A stretch of DNA of 64,000 nucleotides, taken from NCBI RefSeq assembly GCF_003583405.1, contig NZ_QXEC01000003.1, positions 62,001-126,000 of the forward strand, given 5' to 3'. The notes under the pieces are model-generated. The model was not told the origin of the DNA, did not search any database, and saw only the letters and a program-made list of their open reading frames with translations. The stretch is from Micromonospora radicis (GTDB lineage: Bacteria > Actinomycetota > Actinomycetes > Mycobacteriales > Micromonosporaceae). A program made the position numbers and the translations under genes. Below, piece by piece: positions 44,898 to 54,599 of the stretch. Each line of letters begins with the position of its first letter. Within the stretch, counting starts at the first letter, position 1.

Positions 44898-45250
44898 CAG
44901 TCCCCCTCAGGTAAACGGCGCCGGGACGTCCTGATCGGTCCCGGCAGTGGGCGGTCGTGGCGCCCTACGGGCGGGTCGGCGTCGGCTCGCCGCCGGGCAT
45001 TCGGGAGCCGGACGGTCGGGTATCGGCCGGACTCGGCGTCGCCGGTACGAGCCACCGTCATGCTTCCGTCCGGCCGGTCCCGACGTCTTCTCAGGAATTG
45101 CTCTCGAAACACGTTCCGGCCGGTCGAGCACGAATCGATAAGCGTTTGGAGATTGGCGCTTATCACTCTTCCCGGCATTCGCGAGCGCGTTCGGACGTGC
45201 CGATGCCGCCCCACCGGACAGGGTCGCGGCGGGGCGGCGTCGGGGTCGGG
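44898..45250. promoter_or_regulatory. Control region between P450 gene and unbV
   Basis: A 353-base gap breaks the otherwise tight minus-strand unit, so unbV-unbU probably have their own promoter here. The only striking element is an inverted repeat GATAAGCG / CGCTTATC (45137-45144 and 45157-45164) with a 12-base centre, about 240 bases upstream of the unbV start. No gene or other repeat is seen. Confidence 0.4.
45137..45164. promoter_or_regulatory. Inverted repeat, candidate operator
   Basis: Perfect 8-base arms GATAAGCG and CGCTTATC separated by 12 bases, in a locally AT-richer stretch. The size suits a dimeric regulator; a short transcript hairpin is the alternative. Confidence 0.4.
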
Positions 45251-46600
45251 TCAGCCCGGTGTGCCCACCCGCATGGCCAGGCCGCCGCGCACGCGCAGCG
45301 ACAGCATCGGCTCGGGCACCACCTGGTGCCCGGGTGGACGGGTCAGCCGCAGGTCGCGCACCAGCAGGGCGGTGGCGAAGGTAGCCTCCATCAGGCCAAG
45401 GTGGTTGCCCACGCAGAAGCGTGGTCCCGCACCGAACGGGATGTAGGCGTACCGGGGTCGGTCGACCGCGCGGTCCGGGTGGAAACGGTCCGGATCGAAG
45501 CGGTCCGGGTCGGGCCAGAACCGTGGGTGCCGGTGCAGGGTGTACGTGCAGATGAGCACGTCCGCACCGGCCGGTACGTGGTAGCCACCGACCTCGTCGT
45601 CGGCCAGGGCCTTGCGGGGCAGCAGCCACACCGGTGGATAGAGGCGCATCACCTCCTCCAAGACCATGGTGGTGTAGCGCAGCCGGCCGAGGTCCTCCAT
45701 GGTCGGCAGCCGGTCGCCGAGCACCGACACCACCTCGGCGCGCAGCCGCTCACGCACCTCGGGATGCTCGTCGAGCAGGTACAGCGTCCAACTCAGGGTG
45801 CTGGCGGTGGTCTCGTGACCGGCGAGCAGCAGGGTGACCAGTTCGTCACGGAGCCGGATGCGTCCGATCCGGGGGTCCGGCTCCCGGCCCGCGGACGCGA
45901 TCAGGCGGGACAGCACGTCCTCCCGGCCGTCGTCGTCGGTGCCGCGTTCGGCCACCAGTTGGTCGACGACTCGTTCCAGGCGCCGCCGGGCCTGGCGGAA
46001 CCGCAGTTGCCGGGGCAACGGCAGCACCGGAGGCACCGCGCTGAGCGTCTCCAGCTCGAACATCGCCTGGTCCTGCACGGCGGCGAAGTCGCCGCCGACG
46101 GACGGGAACCGGCCCAGATCGGTGTCGAGCAGGGTGCGGCCCAGCACGCCGAGAGTCAGCGCGGTCATCTCGTGTGACACGTCGACGGTCTGCCCGGTCC
46201 GTTCGCGCAGCCGGTCGACAAGTGCGGCCGCTTCTTCGGCGACCGCGCCGGCCTGGGCGGCGATCCGTCGGCTCTGGAACGCCGGCTGGATCACCTTGCG
46301 CTGTTTGCGCCACAGCTCGCCCTCGCTGGTGAGCAGCCCGTCGCCGAGGGCCCGCCGAGCGTGTACGAGCCCGATGCCCTTGTGGTAGTTGGCCGCGTTG
46401 TCGGCCAGTACGTGCTTGGCGTGGTCGGGGTGGTTGAAGAAGTAGAGGCTCTTCGGGCCGACCGGCAGTCGCGCGGCGTCGCCGTAACGGTCCGCGGCCG
46501 AGGTCATCATGCCCAGCCGGTCGCGGGTCATCACCAGCAGCATGCGCAGGGCCGCGTGCCGGGCCGGACCGGGGGGAACCCGGCGCCCTCCCCGCACCAT
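45251..46600 (-). CDS. Cytochrome P450 of the enediyne cluster (E7 type)
   Basis: Oxygen-activating haem monooxygenase, probably acting on the polyene or the enediyne core. ATG 46600 gives 449 residues; a GTG two codons earlier overlaps the flavin reductase stop and is also possible. I-helix motif LLAGHETTASTLSW, E-x-x-R in LEEVMRLYPPVWLLPR, haem-binding loop FGAGPRFCVGNHLGLMEA with the ligand cysteine near residue 395. Cytoplasmic. Length and position match the SgcE7-type P450 of nine-membered enediyne clusters as I remember them. Confidence 0.93.
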   Translation of the reverse strand: MVRGGRRVPPGPARHAALRMLLVMTRDRLGMMTSAADRYGDAARLPVGPKSLYFFNHPDHAKHVLADNAANYHKGIGLVHARRALGDGLLTSEGELWRKQRKVIQPAFQSRRIAAQAGAVAEEAAALVDRLRERTGQTVDVSHEMTALTLGVLGRTLLDTDLGRFPSVGGDFAAVQDQAMFELETLSAVPPVLPLPRQLRFRQARRRLERVVDQLVAERGTDDDGREDVLSRLIASAGREPDPRIGRIRLRDELVTLLLAGHETTASTLSWTLYLLDEHPEVRERLRAEVVSVLGDRLPTMEDLGRLRYTTMVLEEVMRLYPPVWLLPRKALADDEVGGYHVPAGADVLICTYTLHRHPRFWPDPDRFDPDRFHPDRAVDRPRYAYIPFGAGPRFCVGNHLGLMEATFATALLVRDLRLTRPPGHQVVPEPMLSLRVRGGLAMRVGTPG

Positions 46601-46602
46601 GG

Positions 46603-47136
46603 TCACGTCGTCGCTCCGGTGCGCTCGTGCTCGGGCCGACGGAACCCGCCGTCGACGAAGAGCAGGGCGTCCTCGCTGGTGCGGTCCATCGTCACCAGCC
46701 GGCCGACGAAGATACGATGGTCCCCGCCGTCGTACGACCGCCACCGCTGGCACTCGAAGTGCGCAACGGCGCCGACGAGCAGTGGCACGCCGGTACGGGC
46801 ACCGGCCCGCCACTGCGCGAACTCGAACTGTTCGCGGCCCAGTGGCCGGCGCCGGTCGGCGAAGTAGCGGGCCACCGGTTCCTGACCGGCGGCCAGCACC
46901 GACACGCCGAAGTGCTCGGCCTCGGCCAGCGCGTCGTGCATCACCGCCTCCCGACCCACGCAGACCAGGACCAGCGGCGGGTCCAGGGAGACCGCGGTGA
47001 ACGAGTTGGCCGTCATGCCGTGCGGGGTCGGCCCGCCCACGGTGACCACGGTGACACCGGTGGGGAAGGCGGCGAACGTACGTCGCAACGTCTGCGGATC
47101 GGTCACCACCCCGGTCGGGTGGGGATGGACAGTCAC
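46603..47136 (-). CDS. Flavin reductase of the enediyne cluster (E6 type)
   Basis: Supplies reduced FAD/FMN to a flavin-dependent oxygenase. GTG 47136 has AGGAGG upstream; 177 residues. Family features: FAAFPTGVTVVTVGGPTPHG, the flavin-binding MTANSFTAVSLDPPLVLVCV and the loop SYDGGDHRIFVGRLV with the conserved G-D-H. Lies 22 bases after the thioesterase gene and 2 bases before the P450 gene. In C-1027 the corresponding SgcE6 serves a flavin-dependent hydroxylase; no such hydroxylase is inside this window. Confidence 0.92.
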   Translation of the reverse strand: MTVHPHPTGVVTDPQTLRRTFAAFPTGVTVVTVGGPTPHGMTANSFTAVSLDPPLVLVCVGREAVMHDALAEAEHFGVSVLAAGQEPVARYFADRRRPLGREQFEFAQWRAGARTGVPLLVGAVAHFECQRWRSYDGGDHRIFVGRLVTMDRTSEDALLFVDGGFRRPEHERTGATT

Positions 47137-47158
47137 AGTGACCTCCTGCTGGTCAGCG

Positions 47159-47608
47159 TCAGGCCCGCACGCCCGTGGCGTACGGCTTGAGCGCGGCCTC
47201 CAACGCGGCCGGCACACGGCTGGGCACGGTGCGGGTGTTGGGGCCGCGCATACACGCCACGCGCTGCGCGCCGCGGGCGACGAGGACCTCGCCGCCGTCG
47301 GCGTCCAGCCGGACGTAGTCGAAGCCGAACTCGATCTGGGTCTGCGCCAGTTCCCGCAGGTGCATCCGGATGGCCAACTCGTCGAAGGCGGTGATCTCGG
47401 CGAAGAACTCGCAGTCGACCCGCAGCGTGAACAGCTTCAGGTCGGCCTGAAGGTCGGCCAGGACCTCCGGCGCCCGCTCCTTGAGGAACATCTCCCGACA
47501 GCGGCCCTGCCAACGCAGGTAGTTGACGTAGTAGACGTTGCCGACGATGTTGGTCTCTTCGAAACCGACGGTGTGGCGGTACTCGAACCAGCGCTCCACG
47601 CCGCTCAC
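47159..47608 (-). CDS. Enediyne hotdog thioesterase (E10/TEBC type)
   Basis: Releases the linear polyene from the PKS carrier domain. GTG 47608 overlaps the PKS stop (GTGA), giving 149 residues, the usual length; upstream reading in this frame is only antisense-like sequence inside the PKS gene. Family motif FEETNIVGNVYYVNYLRWQG followed by RCREMFL carries the residues that line the active site; the hotdog fold continues with LRVDCEFFAEITAFDELAIR. Always paired with the enediyne PKS, and coupled here by translation. Confidence 0.95.
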   Translation of the reverse strand: MSGVERWFEYRHTVGFEETNIVGNVYYVNYLRWQGRCREMFLKERAPEVLADLQADLKLFTLRVDCEFFAEITAFDELAIRMHLRELAQTQIEFGFDYVRLDADGGEVLVARGAQRVACMRGPNTRTVPSRVPAALEAALKPYATGVRA

Positions 47609-50600
47609 CGCCCCTCGGTGAGGACTGCGAACACCACCGGGTCGGTGGTGCCGCGCACCGTGGTGACGAAGGTCGCCACCGTCAGCTCCCCCGCTTTCAG
47701 CAGCATCCAGCCGGGTCGTGGCGAGGAGAGCAACGTCAGCGGGCCGCTGGGTTGGCCGCCGGCCTTCTGCACGCACTCCATTGCCGTCCAGGTGCGCGTC
47801 GCGGCGGTGTCGGCGTCCTCACCGGTCTCGGCGACCAGCAGGCGGGCCAGTGCGGCGTGCCCGCCGAGCAGGTCGTCCCAGACGGCCTGCGGCCGGTTCG
47901 TCACCGTCTCGACGTCGCAGCCGAGCGGCCCGGTCCCGGTCCCGGTCACCGCCAGGGTCAGTCCGGCGCCGTGCGCGATGGACAGCGTCCGTCCGCCGGG
48001 GATCTCCGGGCGGCCGTCGGGCCGGTAGCTCACCTCGACCGGTTCACCGGTCGCCCGCTGGGCGGCGAGTCGGGTGGCGGCCCGCCGTCGGGCCACGTGG
48101 CCACCCGTGGTGCCGGCCGGCACCCGCGGGTCGTCCGGCTCGACCGCCACGGCGACCCGGGCGTCGAGGATGTCGCCGAGCGCCCGTTCCAGGTACGGCC
48201 CGAGCAGCGGCGCGGCCCAGGGGCCGCGACCGTCCTGCTTGCGTACCGCCCGCAGGCGCAGGCCCTCCCACCGCTCCACGGTCTCGCCGGCGGCGGTGCG
48301 CAGCGCGATGTCGTAGACGTAGGTGTCGCCGTCGCGGCTGCGCTCGGTGGCGCAGTAGCGCAGGTCGCCCTGGCCGGTCAGCTTCTCCCCCGCCGGGTGG
48401 ATGCGCTCCACACCGGCCGGCAGCAGCGTGGCGTCCGGTACGCAGACCTGGTTGCCGTGCATCAGCGCGTCCCGTACGCCGGGGTCGCCGAGCAGCAGGG
48501 TGTCGGGCACGAACGGGGCGAACCACTCGACGTCGGTGAGCGCCTGCACCTCCACGTCCACGTGCCGGGCGGCGGCCTGTCGGTAGCGGCGCAACCGCTG
48601 GAACCGGTCGCCCTGGAAGAGCACGTCGCCGTAGAGTTCGTCGGCCGGCGCGAGCCGCACCGCGGCGATCTCGTCGGAGACCTGCGCGGGCGGGCCGTCG
48701 GGCGCCGCCTCGTCGGTGAAGCGCAGGGTGGCGGTGAAGTGGTCGGCGGCGAAGGCCGTCTCCTCGCTGCGGATGACCACCCGGACGGTGTCCTCGTCGG
48801 TCACGGTGGCGGCCACCCGGATCCGGCTGCGCCCGTACGGCGGGACGATGATCGGCCGGAGGAACTCGGCGCCCTCGATGACCGGCACCCGTCCGTCCCC
48901 GCTGACCGCGCCGGCCACCTGGGCCATCGCCTCCATGCCGAACACCGCCGGGAAGAGCAGGTTGCCGTCGAGGAGGTGGTCGGCGAGGTAGCGGTCGGTG
49001 CCGACGTTGAGGTCCACCTCGGCGACCAGTTCGACCCCGTGGTAGCGGATCAGGGGGCGTTCCACGAACCGCAGCAGCGGCAGCTCGGGCAGGTCGTACC
49101 GGACGGTGTCGATGCCCTCGGTGCGTCCGCTGATGACCACCACGTCCGGTGAGTCCGGGTCGGCCAGCAGTCGGCGCAGGATGGCGATGCCCTGGTCGGG
49201 GGTGACCGGGGTGACCCCGTCGCGGGCCAGGGACTCGACGACCGACAGCCGCTCACCCATCCCGACGCCGGACCAGACCGACCATTCCAGGCAGATCGCC
49301 CGGCACTGCGGGTGCTCGCGGCCGAACTCCTCGGTGGCCTCGGCCAGCCAGTCGTTGGCGGTCGCGTAGTGCGCCTCGCCGCGCAGTCCGGCCCGGCCGA
49401 TGATGCTGCCCAGGGTGACCAGCAGCTTCAGCCGTTGCGGGTCGACCGCGTCCAGGGTCGCCCGCAGCCCGTCGAGCTTCGGGGCCAGGGTGGCCCGGAA
49501 GGCCGCCAGGTCCAGGGTGGTCAACGCGGCCGGCTCGTTGCGGCCGGCGCCGTGCAGCACCGCGGTCACCGGGCCGAGCTGCGCGGTCAGCTCCGCGACG
49601 GCGGCCCGTACCGCGGCGGCGTCGGTGACGTCGGCGCGGGCGTAGCGGACCCGTACCCCCGCCGCCGCGATCCGGGCCAGGTTGGCGGCCAGTTCACTGT
49701 CCTGCGCCGGATCCGAACGGCCGAGCAGGGCCAGGCCCGCTCCGCTGTCGGTGGCCATGGCCAGCGCGCACTCGGCGGTGATGCCCTTACCGCCGCCGGT
49801 GACCAGCAGCACGTCGTCGGCGCCGAGCACGGAACGGGTCCGGGCGGCGCGCACGGGCAGCACCCGCAGGGTGGGTATCCGCCGCACGCCGGCGGTGTCG
49901 TAGCGCACCTCCCGGTAGTCGGCGGTGCCGGCCACCTCGGTCACCACCCGGTCCACCACGGCGTTGTCGTCGGGCAGCCGCACGATGGTCACCCGGGCCT
50001 GGGGTGCTTCCAGACGGAGGGTCTTGGCCAGCCCGGCCGCACCCCGGCCGTGCTGGACCAGGACGTACCGCGTGCCGGGCGCACCGCCGACGACCTCGCG
50101 GGCGCCGGTCAGCGCCAGGTCGAGCGCCTCCTCCGGGCAGGGGTCCGGCAGGCAGACCAGCACGCCGTCGCCGAGGCGTGCCTGCTCCAGCGCGGCGGCC
50201 AGCCGGTCGGCCCAGGGATGCCCGGACGGGGCGTGTACCCGCCACCGGCCGGTCTCCGCCGGGGCCACCCGGGCCGGGGCCGGCACCTCGTCCAGGTCGA
50301 GCCGCCAGGGGCGCGCCCAGGCCGCGGCGCCGACCACCACCGGGTCCGCGGCCGACTCGACCGATCCTGCCGTGCCGGCCAGTTCGTCGATCGCCTCGGC
50401 GAGCTGGCGGACGGTGGCCGTGGCGAAGTTGGTGGGCAGCGCGGCGGTCGGCACGTTCATCCGCTGGGCGACGTGGTTGACCACCTGACCGACGGTGATC
50501 GAGCTGAGGTGCAGGTCGTCCAGGAGCCGGCTGTCGGGCTGCACCGTCTCCAGCGGCAGTTCCGCCCGCTCGGCGGCCAGCCGGCGCAGCAGTTCCTCGG

Positions 50601-53406
50601 TGGGTTCGCCGGCCACCGCGTCGGGCGTGGCCTCGGCCTGCGGGGTGACCGGAACCGCCGGCACCGAGGTGCTCTCCGGCAGGCGCAGCGGCGGGGCCTG
50701 CTCGCAGGGGCTGGCCAGGAACGAGAACTGCTGGCCGACCTCGATCGGCCGGACCAGTCGGCCGTGGAACAGCGCGCTGTCCACCGGCGCGGCACCGGTC
50801 ACGTACGCCGCGCCGACCACCTTGAGCAGGCTGGCGATCGACTCGTCGTCGGTGTCCAGGGCGACCACCGGCACCTCGGTGGCCCGGTCCGCCAGCCCGG
50901 TCAGCACCCGGCCGGGGCCCACCTCGACGAACAGGTCGATGTCCTTGGCGGCCATGGTGACCGCCTGGGTGAACAGCACCGGGTCGGTGATCTGGCGACG
51001 CAGCAGCGCGGGTACGTCCGTGTCGGCGGGCAGCACGTCGCCGGTGACCGTGGAGATCAGCCGCCGGTCCAACGGCCGGAACGGTTCCTCGGCCAGCGCC
51101 GCGCCGAACGCCTCGGCGGCCGGCGCCACCAGCGGCGAGTGGAAGGCGTGCGAGACGGACAGGACGGTGGCGCTCAGTCCCCCGTCGCCGGCTCGCCGGC
51201 AGACCTCCTCGACCGCGTCCACCGCACCGGCGACCACGGTGTGGTCGGGTCCGTTGTAGCCGGCGATCACCACCGGCAGGTCGGTCAGCAGGGTGGCGGT
51301 GGTCTCCGGTCCGGCGCCGATGCTGGCCATGGTGCCCGAGGCGCTGTGCTGGGCCATGGTCCGGCCGCGTACGCCGGCCACCCGCAGCAGGCCGACCTCG
51401 TCGATCGCACCGGCCCAGTGCAGGCCGGCGATCTCGCCCAGGCTGTGCCCGACCGCGACGGCCGCCTCGATGCCCAGCGCGGTCAGCGTCCGCAGACCGG
51501 CGGCGACACCGGTGACGATGCGCGGCTGGGCCACCTCGGTGGCCACCACGTCGGTCCCGGTGGGCAGGTTCGCCCGCAGGTACACCTCCTCCGCCTCGGC
51601 GAAGCGGCGGCGCAGCGCACCGCCGCTGACCCCGCGGCCGGAGCCCTGCCCGGGGAAGAGGAAGCCGATACGGCCGGGGCCGCTGACCCGGCCGAGCAGG
51701 CACCGACCGTCGCTGGAGGACATCGTGGTCTCGCCGGCCCGTACCGCGTCGCGTACCTTGCGCAGCCGCCGCTCGGCGTCCTCGGGCGAGGACACCACCA
51801 CCGCCGCCCGGAAGGGCAGTTCCCGCAGTTCGCCGTGCAGGGTGGCGGCCAGGTCGGAGAGCTGGGCGTACGACAGCGCCGGCACGAACTCGACGAGCTG
51901 GTCGAGCCGGTCGCCCAGGTCCTGCGCGGTCGGCGCGTCCACCACCAGCAGCTCGGCGTCCTGGAGCCCGGTGCTGATGGCGCGGGCGCGGGTGTCCAGG
52001 TTGGCCCGTCGGCGCGGGCGGGAGTTGTCCAGGACGATGTGGGTGTTGATGCCACCGAAGCCCATCGCGGTGATTCCGGCGCGGACCGGGCGGTCACCCG
52101 GCCAAGCCTCGGCCCGGCGCAGGGCCCGCAGCCGCGGGGTGCCCTCGCGGAGCAGGTCGTGCGGGTCGACGCAGCCGATGGCCGGCGGCAGCACCTCCTG
52201 GTGCACCGCCATCGCCGCCTTGATCAGGCCGGCCACCCCGGCGGCGGCCTTGGTGTGGCCGATCATGCCCTTCACCGAGCCGATGGCGGCCGGCGGCACC
52301 GTCGGGTCCGAGTCGGCCCGGGCCTGGGAGAGCGCCGCCAACTCGGTCGCGTCGCCGACCTTGGTGCCGGTGCCGTGGCCCTCGAACAGCCCGACGGTCT
52401 CGATACCGAAGCCGGTGCGCTCGTAGGCGCGGCGCAGCGCGAGCCGGTAGCCGTTGATCTCGGGCCGGGTGATGCCGCCCTTGCCGTCGGAGGAGATGCC
52501 CCAGCCGGCGATCGTGGCGTAGATGCGGTGTCCGGCGGCGCGGGCCTCGTCCTCCCGCATCAGCACCACCATGCCGCAGCCCTCGCCGGGCCAGAATCCG
52601 TTGGAGGAACGGTCGTAGACCCGCATCTCGCCGGTGGCCAGCGCCCCCGTCTTGGCGAAACCGATGATCTCGAACGGGTCGATGGAGAGGTCGACGCCAC
52701 CGGCGACCGCCACGTCCACGTCCCCGTCGATCAGGGTCTTGCATGCCGTGGCGACCGACAGCAGCGACGAGGAGCAGGCCCCGTCGACCGTGTAGCCGCC
52801 GCCCTTGAAGTCGAAGTGGTTGCAGATCCGCCCGGCGATGGTGTTGGACAGGGCGCCGGCCAGCGTGTCCTCGTCGACGTCGGGGAACGGGCTCTTGAAG
52901 GTGGCCTCGAAGCCGTCCAGGAAGCCGGCCAGTTGGTCGTCGTTCCAGTCCTGCTCCTTCAGCGCCGCCGCGACCATCCGCCGCACGTACGGCCAGCGCA
53001 GGCGCAGCTGGTTGGCGCGGGTGAACTCGCCGGTGAGGCTGTTGCCGACGACCACACCGGTCCGCTCCCTGGGCAGGCCCTCGGCCATCGGGAAGCCGGC
53101 GTCGGCCAGCGCGGAAGCGGCGACATCGAGTGCCAGCCAGTGGGTGAGGTCGGTGGAGCGGAAGGTGCTTCCGGCAATCTTGTAGGCCACCCGGTCGAAC
53201 TCGTAGCCCTCGATGACTGCCGCGTTGCGCGCGTAGAACCGGTCCGGGGTCTTCGGGTCCGGGTCCCAGTAGTCGTCCAGCTTCATCCGTACGTCGGGCA
53301 GCCGGCGGAAGGCCCGCCGTCCGGCCAGCGCGTTCTCCCACAGTTCGCGTGGCGACGCGGCGTCCGGATAGCGGCAGGCCATACCCACCACAGCGATTCT
53401 CGTCAT
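47605..53406 (-). CDS. pksE: Iterative enediyne polyketide synthase (PKSE)
   Basis: Builds the polyene from acetyl/malonyl-CoA by repeated use of one module. Domain order over 1933 residues: KS (1-460; Cys211 in VDGACSSSLLSV, His344 in EGHGTGT, His384 in IGHTKAAAG), AT (about 580-880; Ser655 in GHSLGEIAG), ACP (about 935-1012; DDLHLSSITVGQVVNHV with the phosphopantetheine serine near 968), KR (about 1195-1400; VTGGGKGITAECAL, Tyr in AHYATANDWLAEATEEF), DH hotdog (about 1450-1700; His1477 in ADHLLDGNLLFPAVFGM) and a C-terminal phosphopantetheinyl transferase (about 1740-1930; CDVETVTNRPQAVW, TWTAMECVQKAGG) that activates its own ACP. This order is unique to enediyne PKSs. Start at ATG 53406. 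The stop overlaps the thioesterase GTG. Confidence 0.97.
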   Translation of the reverse strand: MTRIAVVGMACRYPDAASPRELWENALAGRRAFRRLPDVRMKLDDYWDPDPKTPDRFYARNAAVIEGYEFDRVAYKIAGSTFRSTDLTHWLALDVAASALADAGFPMAEGLPRERTGVVVGNSLTGEFTRANQLRLRWPYVRRMVAAALKEQDWNDDQLAGFLDGFEATFKSPFPDVDEDTLAGALSNTIAGRICNHFDFKGGGYTVDGACSSSLLSVATACKTLIDGDVDVAVAGGVDLSIDPFEIIGFAKTGALATGEMRVYDRSSNGFWPGEGCGMVVLMREDEARAAGHRIYATIAGWGISSDGKGGITRPEINGYRLALRRAYERTGFGIETVGLFEGHGTGTKVGDATELAALSQARADSDPTVPPAAIGSVKGMIGHTKAAAGVAGLIKAAMAVHQEVLPPAIGCVDPHDLLREGTPRLRALRRAEAWPGDRPVRAGITAMGFGGINTHIVLDNSRPRRRANLDTRARAISTGLQDAELLVVDAPTAQDLGDRLDQLVEFVPALSYAQLSDLAATLHGELRELPFRAAVVVSSPEDAERRLRKVRDAVRAGETTMSSSDGRCLLGRVSGPGRIGFLFPGQGSGRGVSGGALRRRFAEAEEVYLRANLPTGTDVVATEVAQPRIVTGVAAGLRTLTALGIEAAVAVGHSLGEIAGLHWAGAIDEVGLLRVAGVRGRTMAQHSASGTMASIGAGPETTATLLTDLPVVIAGYNGPDHTVVAGAVDAVEEVCRRAGDGGLSATVLSVSHAFHSPLVAPAAEAFGAALAEEPFRPLDRRLISTVTGDVLPADTDVPALLRRQITDPVLFTQAVTMAAKDIDLFVEVGPGRVLTGLADRATEVPVVALDTDDESIASLLKVVGAAYVTGAAPVDSALFHGRLVRPIEVGQQFSFLASPCEQAPPLRLPESTSVPAVPVTPQAEATPDAVAGEPTEELLRRLAAERAELPLETVQPDSRLLDDLHLSSITVGQVVNHVAQRMNVPTAALPTNFATATVRQLAEAIDELAGTAGSVESAADPVVVGAAAWARPWRLDLDEVPAPARVAPAETGRWRVHAPSGHPWADRLAAALEQARLGDGVLVCLPDPCPEEALDLALTGAREVVGGAPGTRYVLVQHGRGAAGLAKTLRLEAPQARVTIVRLPDDNAVVDRVVTEVAGTADYREVRYDTAGVRRIPTLRVLPVRAARTRSVLGADDVLLVTGGGKGITAECALAMATDSGAGLALLGRSDPAQDSELAANLARIAAAGVRVRYARADVTDAAAVRAAVAELTAQLGPVTAVLHGAGRNEPAALTTLDLAAFRATLAPKLDGLRATLDAVDPQRLKLLVTLGSIIGRAGLRGEAHYATANDWLAEATEEFGREHPQCRAICLEWSVWSGVGMGERLSVVESLARDGVTPVTPDQGIAILRRLLADPDSPDVVVISGRTEGIDTVRYDLPELPLLRFVERPLIRYHGVELVAEVDLNVGTDRYLADHLLDGNLLFPAVFGMEAMAQVAGAVSGDGRVPVIEGAEFLRPIIVPPYGRSRIRVAATVTDEDTVRVVIRSEETAFAADHFTATLRFTDEAAPDGPPAQVSDEIAAVRLAPADELYGDVLFQGDRFQRLRRYRQAAARHVDVEVQALTDVEWFAPFVPDTLLLGDPGVRDALMHGNQVCVPDATLLPAGVERIHPAGEKLTGQGDLRYCATERSRDGDTYVYDIALRTAAGETVERWEGLRLRAVRKQDGRGPWAAPLLGPYLERALGDILDARVAVAVEPDDPRVPAGTTGGHVARRRAATRLAAQRATGEPVEVSYRPDGRPEIPGGRTLSIAHGAGLTLAVTGTGTGPLGCDVETVTNRPQAVWDDLLGGHAALARLLVAETGEDADTAATRTWTAMECVQKAGGQPSGPLTLLSSPRPGWMLLKAGELTVATFVTTVRGTTDPVVFAVLTEGR

Positions 53407-53482
53407 TTCTTCTACGCCCTTTCCTTAGCCGCCCCACGCAGCAGGTGGCAGTTCTCGTCCGGCCTTGGGTAGATCAGTCGCA

Positions 53483-54451
53483 TCAGTTACTGGCGGCCGC
53501 CACGAGCACATTTCTGATCCTTTGTCGCCACACTTCGTACGCTGGCATCCCGTCCGCCGGGCCCACCCCGGTGCGGGTCTCGTCTGTCACCGCCGACGCG
53601 GCCTCGGTGGACAGCCCGCAGAGCACCTGGGTGGCGGTCTGGTTGTGTGGCACCACCAGGCCAGCGCGCACCCGTGCCCCGGCGGCGAAGGCCGAGCCCT
53701 GGGCCAGGTCGCCCCGGTAGGGCCCGGCCGACTCGCGGAGCCGGCGCAGTCCGGCCTCGTCCGCACCGCCGGCATAGGTGGCGGCCAGCCCGGCGCCGGC
53801 CCACAGGTCCGGGCGGCGTGGTTCGGCGAAGCCGGCGAACAGCCGCGCCAGCCGGTCGGGATCGGCACCGACCACGAACCAACTGGCGCGCCCGATGCCC
53901 TGGTCGATCGCGCGCACCGCGTAGCCGCCCGGGTCGTCGCCCGGCCAGGGGAACGTCTCCTCCCGGTAGCGCTGGTCGACGTACCGGCGGGTGTGGAAGT
54001 AGGCCTGGTGGAAGCCGTAGCCGTCGAGCACCAGCCAGCGCAGCAGCGGGTCCGGCGCGTACAGCCGGGACCAGCGGAACCGGGGCAGCCGGGCCATCGC
54101 CCAGCCGACGCCCACGTAGGCCATGTAGACGTGCGGGTCGCCGGGGCCGGCGAGGAAGTCGGCGACCCGGCGGCCGGATCCGGGCAGCGCGTCGCGGATG
54201 GCGAGCGCCATCGCCGCGCCCTCGTAGGCGAAGCCGCGCCAGGTGGGCGCCAGCCGGTCCAGGGGAGTCTGGACGTCGGCGGCGACCCGTGCCTGTGCCG
54301 CCTCACCGAACCCGGTGAGGAAGGAACTGCCGACGGTCTCCAGCCGCACCCGCGTCGCCTCGTCGGTGACGTGGAATCCCCGTACGTCGCAGCGCGTCTC
54401 AGAAATGTCCGGGGTCATCACACGCCGCCGAAGCGTTCGCCAAGCCTTCAT
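53483..54451 (-). CDS. DUF1702/UnbL-type enediyne protein, copy 2
   Basis: 322 residues, soluble. Shares with the next gene the landmarks WRGFAYEGAAMALAIRDALP, YGFHQAYFHT, AIDQGIGRASWFVVGA, LAQGSAFAAGA and YEVWRQRIRNV, typical of the conserved UnbL/E3-type proteins of unknown function in enediyne cassettes (family name from memory). The start ATG 54451 overlaps a short upstream frame (ATGA). It sits 76 bases upstream of the PKS. The two copies are divergent paralogues, not a recent duplication. Confidence 0.85.
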   Translation of the reverse strand: MKAWRTLRRRVMTPDISETRCDVRGFHVTDEATRVRLETVGSSFLTGFGEAAQARVAADVQTPLDRLAPTWRGFAYEGAAMALAIRDALPGSGRRVADFLAGPGDPHVYMAYVGVGWAMARLPRFRWSRLYAPDPLLRWLVLDGYGFHQAYFHTRRYVDQRYREETFPWPGDDPGGYAVRAIDQGIGRASWFVVGADPDRLARLFAGFAEPRRPDLWAGAGLAATYAGGADEAGLRRLRESAGPYRGDLAQGSAFAAGARVRAGLVVPHNQTATQVLCGLSTEAASAVTDETRTGVGPADGMPAYEVWRQRIRNVLVAAASN

Positions 54452-54519
54452 TCAGCACTCCCCAGGGCCACGGATGTGATGCCATTATTTCCACCCCGGA
54501 GAGAGAGATTCTTCTTCAT
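54448..54519 (-). other. Possible 23-codon leader frame before the DUF1702 copy 2 gene
   Basis: Starts MKKNLSLRGGNNG, ends GSAE, and its TGA overlaps the ATG of the DUF1702 gene at 54451. It has AT-richer codons than the neighbourhood and no good ribosome site. It may be a leader frame used for translational coupling, or chance. Confidence 0.3.
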
Positions 54520-54599
54520 TGTTGCGGCGCTTCTAGGTAATCGTGGGCATGGTTGACCCGCACCCGGGGCACCGGGCGCACAATAGATAGTGGGAATCG

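Noticed and set aside
47609..47776. N-terminal extension of the thioesterase frame
   Set aside because: Lies inside the PKS end; a GTG that overlaps the PKS stop gives the standard thioesterase length.
49312..53472. Open frame of 1386 codons on the plus strand opposite the enediyne PKS
   Set aside because: Antisense shadow caused by high GC: composition is Gly/Arg/Gln/Val repeats without domains, no ribosome site, while the minus strand has a complete PKS.
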